Shown here: positions 61,959-64,000 of the stretch, in pieces
How positions within the stretch are numbered: the stretch's first letter is position 1
How the letters are laid out: each line of letters opens with the position of its first letter
Assembly: GCA_963724435.1 (NCBI GenBank)
Contig: CAVRUN010000005.1
Location: 806,001-870,000, forward strand
DNA length: 64,000 nucleotides
DNA from: AP-15 sp963724435
Lineage (GTDB): Bacteria > Pseudomonadota > Alphaproteobacteria > ATCC43930 > CGMCC-115725
Direction of reading: 5' to 3'
The notes under the pieces: generated by a model
Databases searched by the model: none
What the model was told of the DNA's origin: nothing
The model's input: the letters and a program-made list of their open reading frames with translations, nothing else
Translations under genes and position numbers: made by a program

Positions 61959-63527
61959 CTAATTCAGCTGCTGCTTGATATGGTTGGCCAATCGCAGGGC
62001 CAACGCGACAATCGTCAAAGTGGGGTTGTTGGCGCCGCCGGTCGGAAACACCGAGCTGCCGGCGACATAGAGGTTCGCGACCGAATGGACGCGGCAGTTT
62101 TCGTCGACCACACCCTGCCTCGGATCGGCATGCATGCGCGTCGTCCCCATGTGGTGCTCATTCGGGAGGAGTTCGCTTAGTGAGCCGTCGCGGTCGCTTG
62201 GTGCGGCGCGGAGGCGGCCAAATCCGGTCCGCCCGATCTCCGTCCCCAGAAGGCGAAACGCTGCCGCCGCTTTGGTTTTGTCTTCCTCGGTCAGCCGCCA
62301 ATCCACGACCACCCGGCGCATGCCGAGAGCATCGCGGTCCGACCCGAGCATCACCCGGCTTTGCGGGTTTGGCTGCTGTTCCGCGACATACGACAGCTCC
62401 AGCTCCTCCACCGGGATACCCTCCCCGAAGAGAGCCTTGCGCGCCGCAAAGGTCGCGACCCCATCGAGATCGCCGATGACCTTGGACAAATCCGCAACCA
62501 AACTGCCGCCCGGCCCCTCGCCGCCGATCACGCGTTGCAGCGCCTTGACCGAATCGACGACTGGGGAAAGCTTGTAGGTCCAAAAAATGAATACGCTCGG
62601 CAGCTGCAAACGGCGCATGCCCGACGCCGTCAATCCGACAAAGGAGATAAACGAGTGCTTGCCGCCAAATGCCGGGTAAGTGGCGCCTATACGGAAATCG
62701 AAATTCATGTGCGGATCGGACGGAGCGATAATCGCGCCCGGGTACGCCAGATGGGTCATAAAGAAGCGTCCGACGAGATCGTGCGCATTGCCGAGACCGC
62801 TGCCCCCGTTGGCGCCGCAGGCCAGCAGCAGCCTGGCGTTTTCGATCCCGCCCGCGGCCAATATATAAAACCGAGCGCGAACCGAGAAATGGTTTCCGGA
62901 AAGCGTCTTAGCCGATAATTCGGTGATCTCGGCCTCGCTCTCGCCACCGTGCAGATGGAACGCATTGGCGTACAAATAGACCGTCACGCGCGGCGCGTGG
63001 CGCAGGTCGGCGGCATACACCGGCCCGAAATGGACCGGGCTCACCTGCAAAATCTTGCTCTCGAAGTTGGGGCCGGAAAACGGCGGCGGAATTTTGCTTG
63101 GCGCAATCCCCCAACTCGCGGGACGGTAATCGTAAGGCCCTAAGTCGCAGACTTCCTGGGCCTGACGGTACCATGGATCGAGACTCGATTTGGGAAACGG
63201 CCATTCGTGGTGCGGGAGGTCATCGCCGCCCTCAAAGTCGATCGCATCGAGCGGCAGACACCAGCCGCCCCAATGATTGGTCGTCCCGCCAAAAAAGCGC
63301 AGCCGCGACGTTGTCAAATCCGGAAACGACCCACCGATGCTCCGGCCTTCGTAGAGTTGTTGGGTCGCCGCATCCAACTCCATGCCGCCGCTTTCGAGGA
63401 CGGCGACGCGAAACGGCGCATCGATGAACTTCCGCGCGAGCGTGATGCCGGCGGCGCCGCCCCCGATGATGCAAACTTCTGTCTCGATATTTGTGCCTCG
63501 CGGAACAGAACGTGCGTCGATAATCAT
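61959..63527 (-). CDS. GMC family FAD-dependent oxidoreductase
   Basis: A 522-residue GMC flavoprotein. The Rossmann FAD motif is VCIIGGGAAGITLARKF. Further segments are FFGGTTNHWGGWCLPLD, YILAAGGIENARLLLA, and the C-terminal active-site region NEHHMGTTRMHADPRQGVVDENCRVHSVANLYVAGSSVFPTGGANNPTLTIVALALRLA. The His in HHMGTTRMH and Asn in GGANNPT are the catalytic pair. Its substrate is probably an alcohol or sugar. There is no signal peptide; the small Tat-exported partner encoded next may carry it out. Confidence 0.92.
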   Translation of the reverse strand: MIIDARSVPRGTNIETEVCIIGGGAAGITLARKFIDAPFRVAVLESGGMELDAATQQLYEGRSIGGSFPDLTTSRLRFFGGTTNHWGGWCLPLDAIDFEGGDDLPHHEWPFPKSSLDPWYRQAQEVCDLGPYDYRPASWGIAPSKIPPPFSGPNFESKILQVSPVHFGPVYAADLRHAPRVTVYLYANAFHLHGGESEAEITELSAKTLSGNHFSVRARFYILAAGGIENARLLLACGANGGSGLGNAHDLVGRFFMTHLAYPGAIIAPSDPHMNFDFRIGATYPAFGGKHSFISFVGLTASGMRRLQLPSVFIFWTYKLSPVVDSVKALQRVIGGEGPGGSLVADLSKVIGDLDGVATFAARKALFGEGIPVEELELSYVAEQQPNPQSRVMLGSDRDALGMRRVVVDWRLTEEDKTKAAAAFRLLGTEIGRTGFGRLRAAPSDRDGSLSELLPNEHHMGTTRMHADPRQGVVDENCRVHSVANLYVAGSSVFPTGGANNPTLTIVALALRLANHIKQQLN

Positions 63528-63861
63528 CGGAAGGATCCGTCAGAAATGATCTTATCGGGACTTCATCCGCAGCCGCGCCTGAGGCCGACAAATCTCCACT
63601 GCGAGGCTTAGGTCACCGGTATCGTCAGCGGCTGTCAAATTAATGACAAAGTATACTCGCCACTCTCTTCGAAGTCGAGGGTTGCCCGAGAACCGTCACT
63701 TTTCAGTTATCTCGAAAGCGAGCCTCGCCCTTGCCGTGCTGGCGAGCGGTGCTTTCACGCGTCACCGGATTGGTGAATCGCCCTATAGAGATGATTGCAA
63801 ATGGCCGACCCTGAGCGGTCAGGGTCCTGAGGCAGTCGAGCCCTACCCGGGCCGCACCACT
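63528..63861. other. intergenic region between hslU and the GMC gene
   Basis: Contains a perfect hairpin, GACCCTGA-GCGG-TCAGGGTC, at 63807-63826 just downstream of hslU. There is no T-run after it, so it may be a processing or attenuation structure rather than a classic terminator. No gene is supported; the plus-strand frame at 63643 is not protein-like. Confidence 0.5.
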
Positions 63862-64000
63862 CTATAGGATGAATTTCGACAGATCGGCGTTTTCTGCGAG
63901 CGCGCCGACCTGGTCGCGGACATAGGCGCGATCGATCCGCACTTGGGTGCCCTCGGGCCGGTCGGAGGCGGTAAAGCTGATCTCTTCCAATAACCGCTCG
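63862..64000 (-). CDS. hslU: ATP-dependent protease ATPase subunit HslU, C-terminal fragment
   Basis: The last 45 codons before a TAG stop, reading ERLLEEISFTASDRPEGTQVRIDRAYVRDQVGALAENADLSKFIL. This is the conserved HslU (ClpY) C terminus, including the final L-S-(K/R)-F-I-L that inserts into HslV. The rest of the gene lies beyond the window. The protein forms a hexameric unfoldase that feeds the HslV peptidase. Confidence 0.92.
   Translation of the reverse strand, partial: ERLLEEISFTASDRPEGTQVRIDRAYVRDQVGALAENADLSKFIL

Noticed and set aside
63643..63867. A 74-codon plus-strand frame near the right edge
   Set aside because: Overlaps the hslU stop and a hairpin on the other strand, with no ribosome site or protein-like pattern.

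Overview
The window reads as chromosome of a GC-rich alphaproteobacterium, most likely in or near the Rhodospirillales. The grounds are gene order and families: rlpA-dacC-tmk-holB-metG-tatD-MBL hydrolase in one run; octaprenyl diphosphate synthase / DUF2007 / TrmN6-like methyltransferase / S49 protease / glyQ-glyS-ppdK in another; DUF2852; a YgfZ-type folate protein; and a heptosyltransferase-rich LPS-core cluster. The genus cannot be fixed from sequence alone.

Layout. 0-3.3 kb: DUF72 protein, D-threonine-aldolase-type PLP enzyme and an unknown protein. 3.4-4.7 kb: two paralogous secreted His-rich proteins. 5.3-8.6 kb (minus): a compact cluster of two ferredoxins, two ferritin-like putative diiron proteins and a LigB-type extradiol dioxygenase. 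8.8-17.5 kb (plus): cell-wall genes (lytic transglycosylase, RlpA, DacC), then tmk, holB, metG, tatD and a metallo-beta-lactamase-fold hydrolase. 17.6-19.1 kb: an IS1202-like (ISNCY) element. 19.76-28.53 kb: an 8.7-kb island in the 3' end of tRNA-Pro(CGG), with 49-bp direct repeats, a frameshifted tyrosine integrase, two IS1380-family copies, and two AT-richer cargo genes (a membrane zinc-ribbon/coiled-coil protein and an AbiJ/HEPN-like protein). 28.7-39.7 kb: housekeeping genes (ispB-like, TrmN6-like, S49, glyQS, ppdK, ygfZ). 39.8-47.1 kb: five glycosyltransferases and an asparagine synthetase with overlapping start/stop codons, probably LPS core or surface glycan. 47.4-53.5 kb: heme-degrading-type monooxygenase, DUF1330, a pair of acyl-CoA dehydrogenases and an ADP-forming acyl-CoA synthetase. 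53.7-64 kb: FAD-linked oxidase, large LuxR-type ATPase regulator, DUF4242, enoyl-CoA hydratase family, DUF2852, TetR regulator, GMC oxidoreductase with a small exported partner, and the 3' end of hslU.

Most notable observation: between the second acyl-CoA dehydrogenase and the acyl-CoA synthetase sits a ~529-bp cassette carrying a 94-residue GIY-YIG nuclease. The gene is bracketed by 37-bp inverted repeats (two mismatches). The cassette is bracketed by two copies of the dehydrogenase's last 16 codons, encoding the same peptide with synonymous differences. This looks like a minimal element that inserted into a gene's 3' end and restored it. Second in interest are the ferritin-like/ferredoxin/dioxygenase cluster and the two island cargo genes. 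I found no CRISPR array or rRNA; the only tRNA I recognise is tRNA-Pro(CGG).
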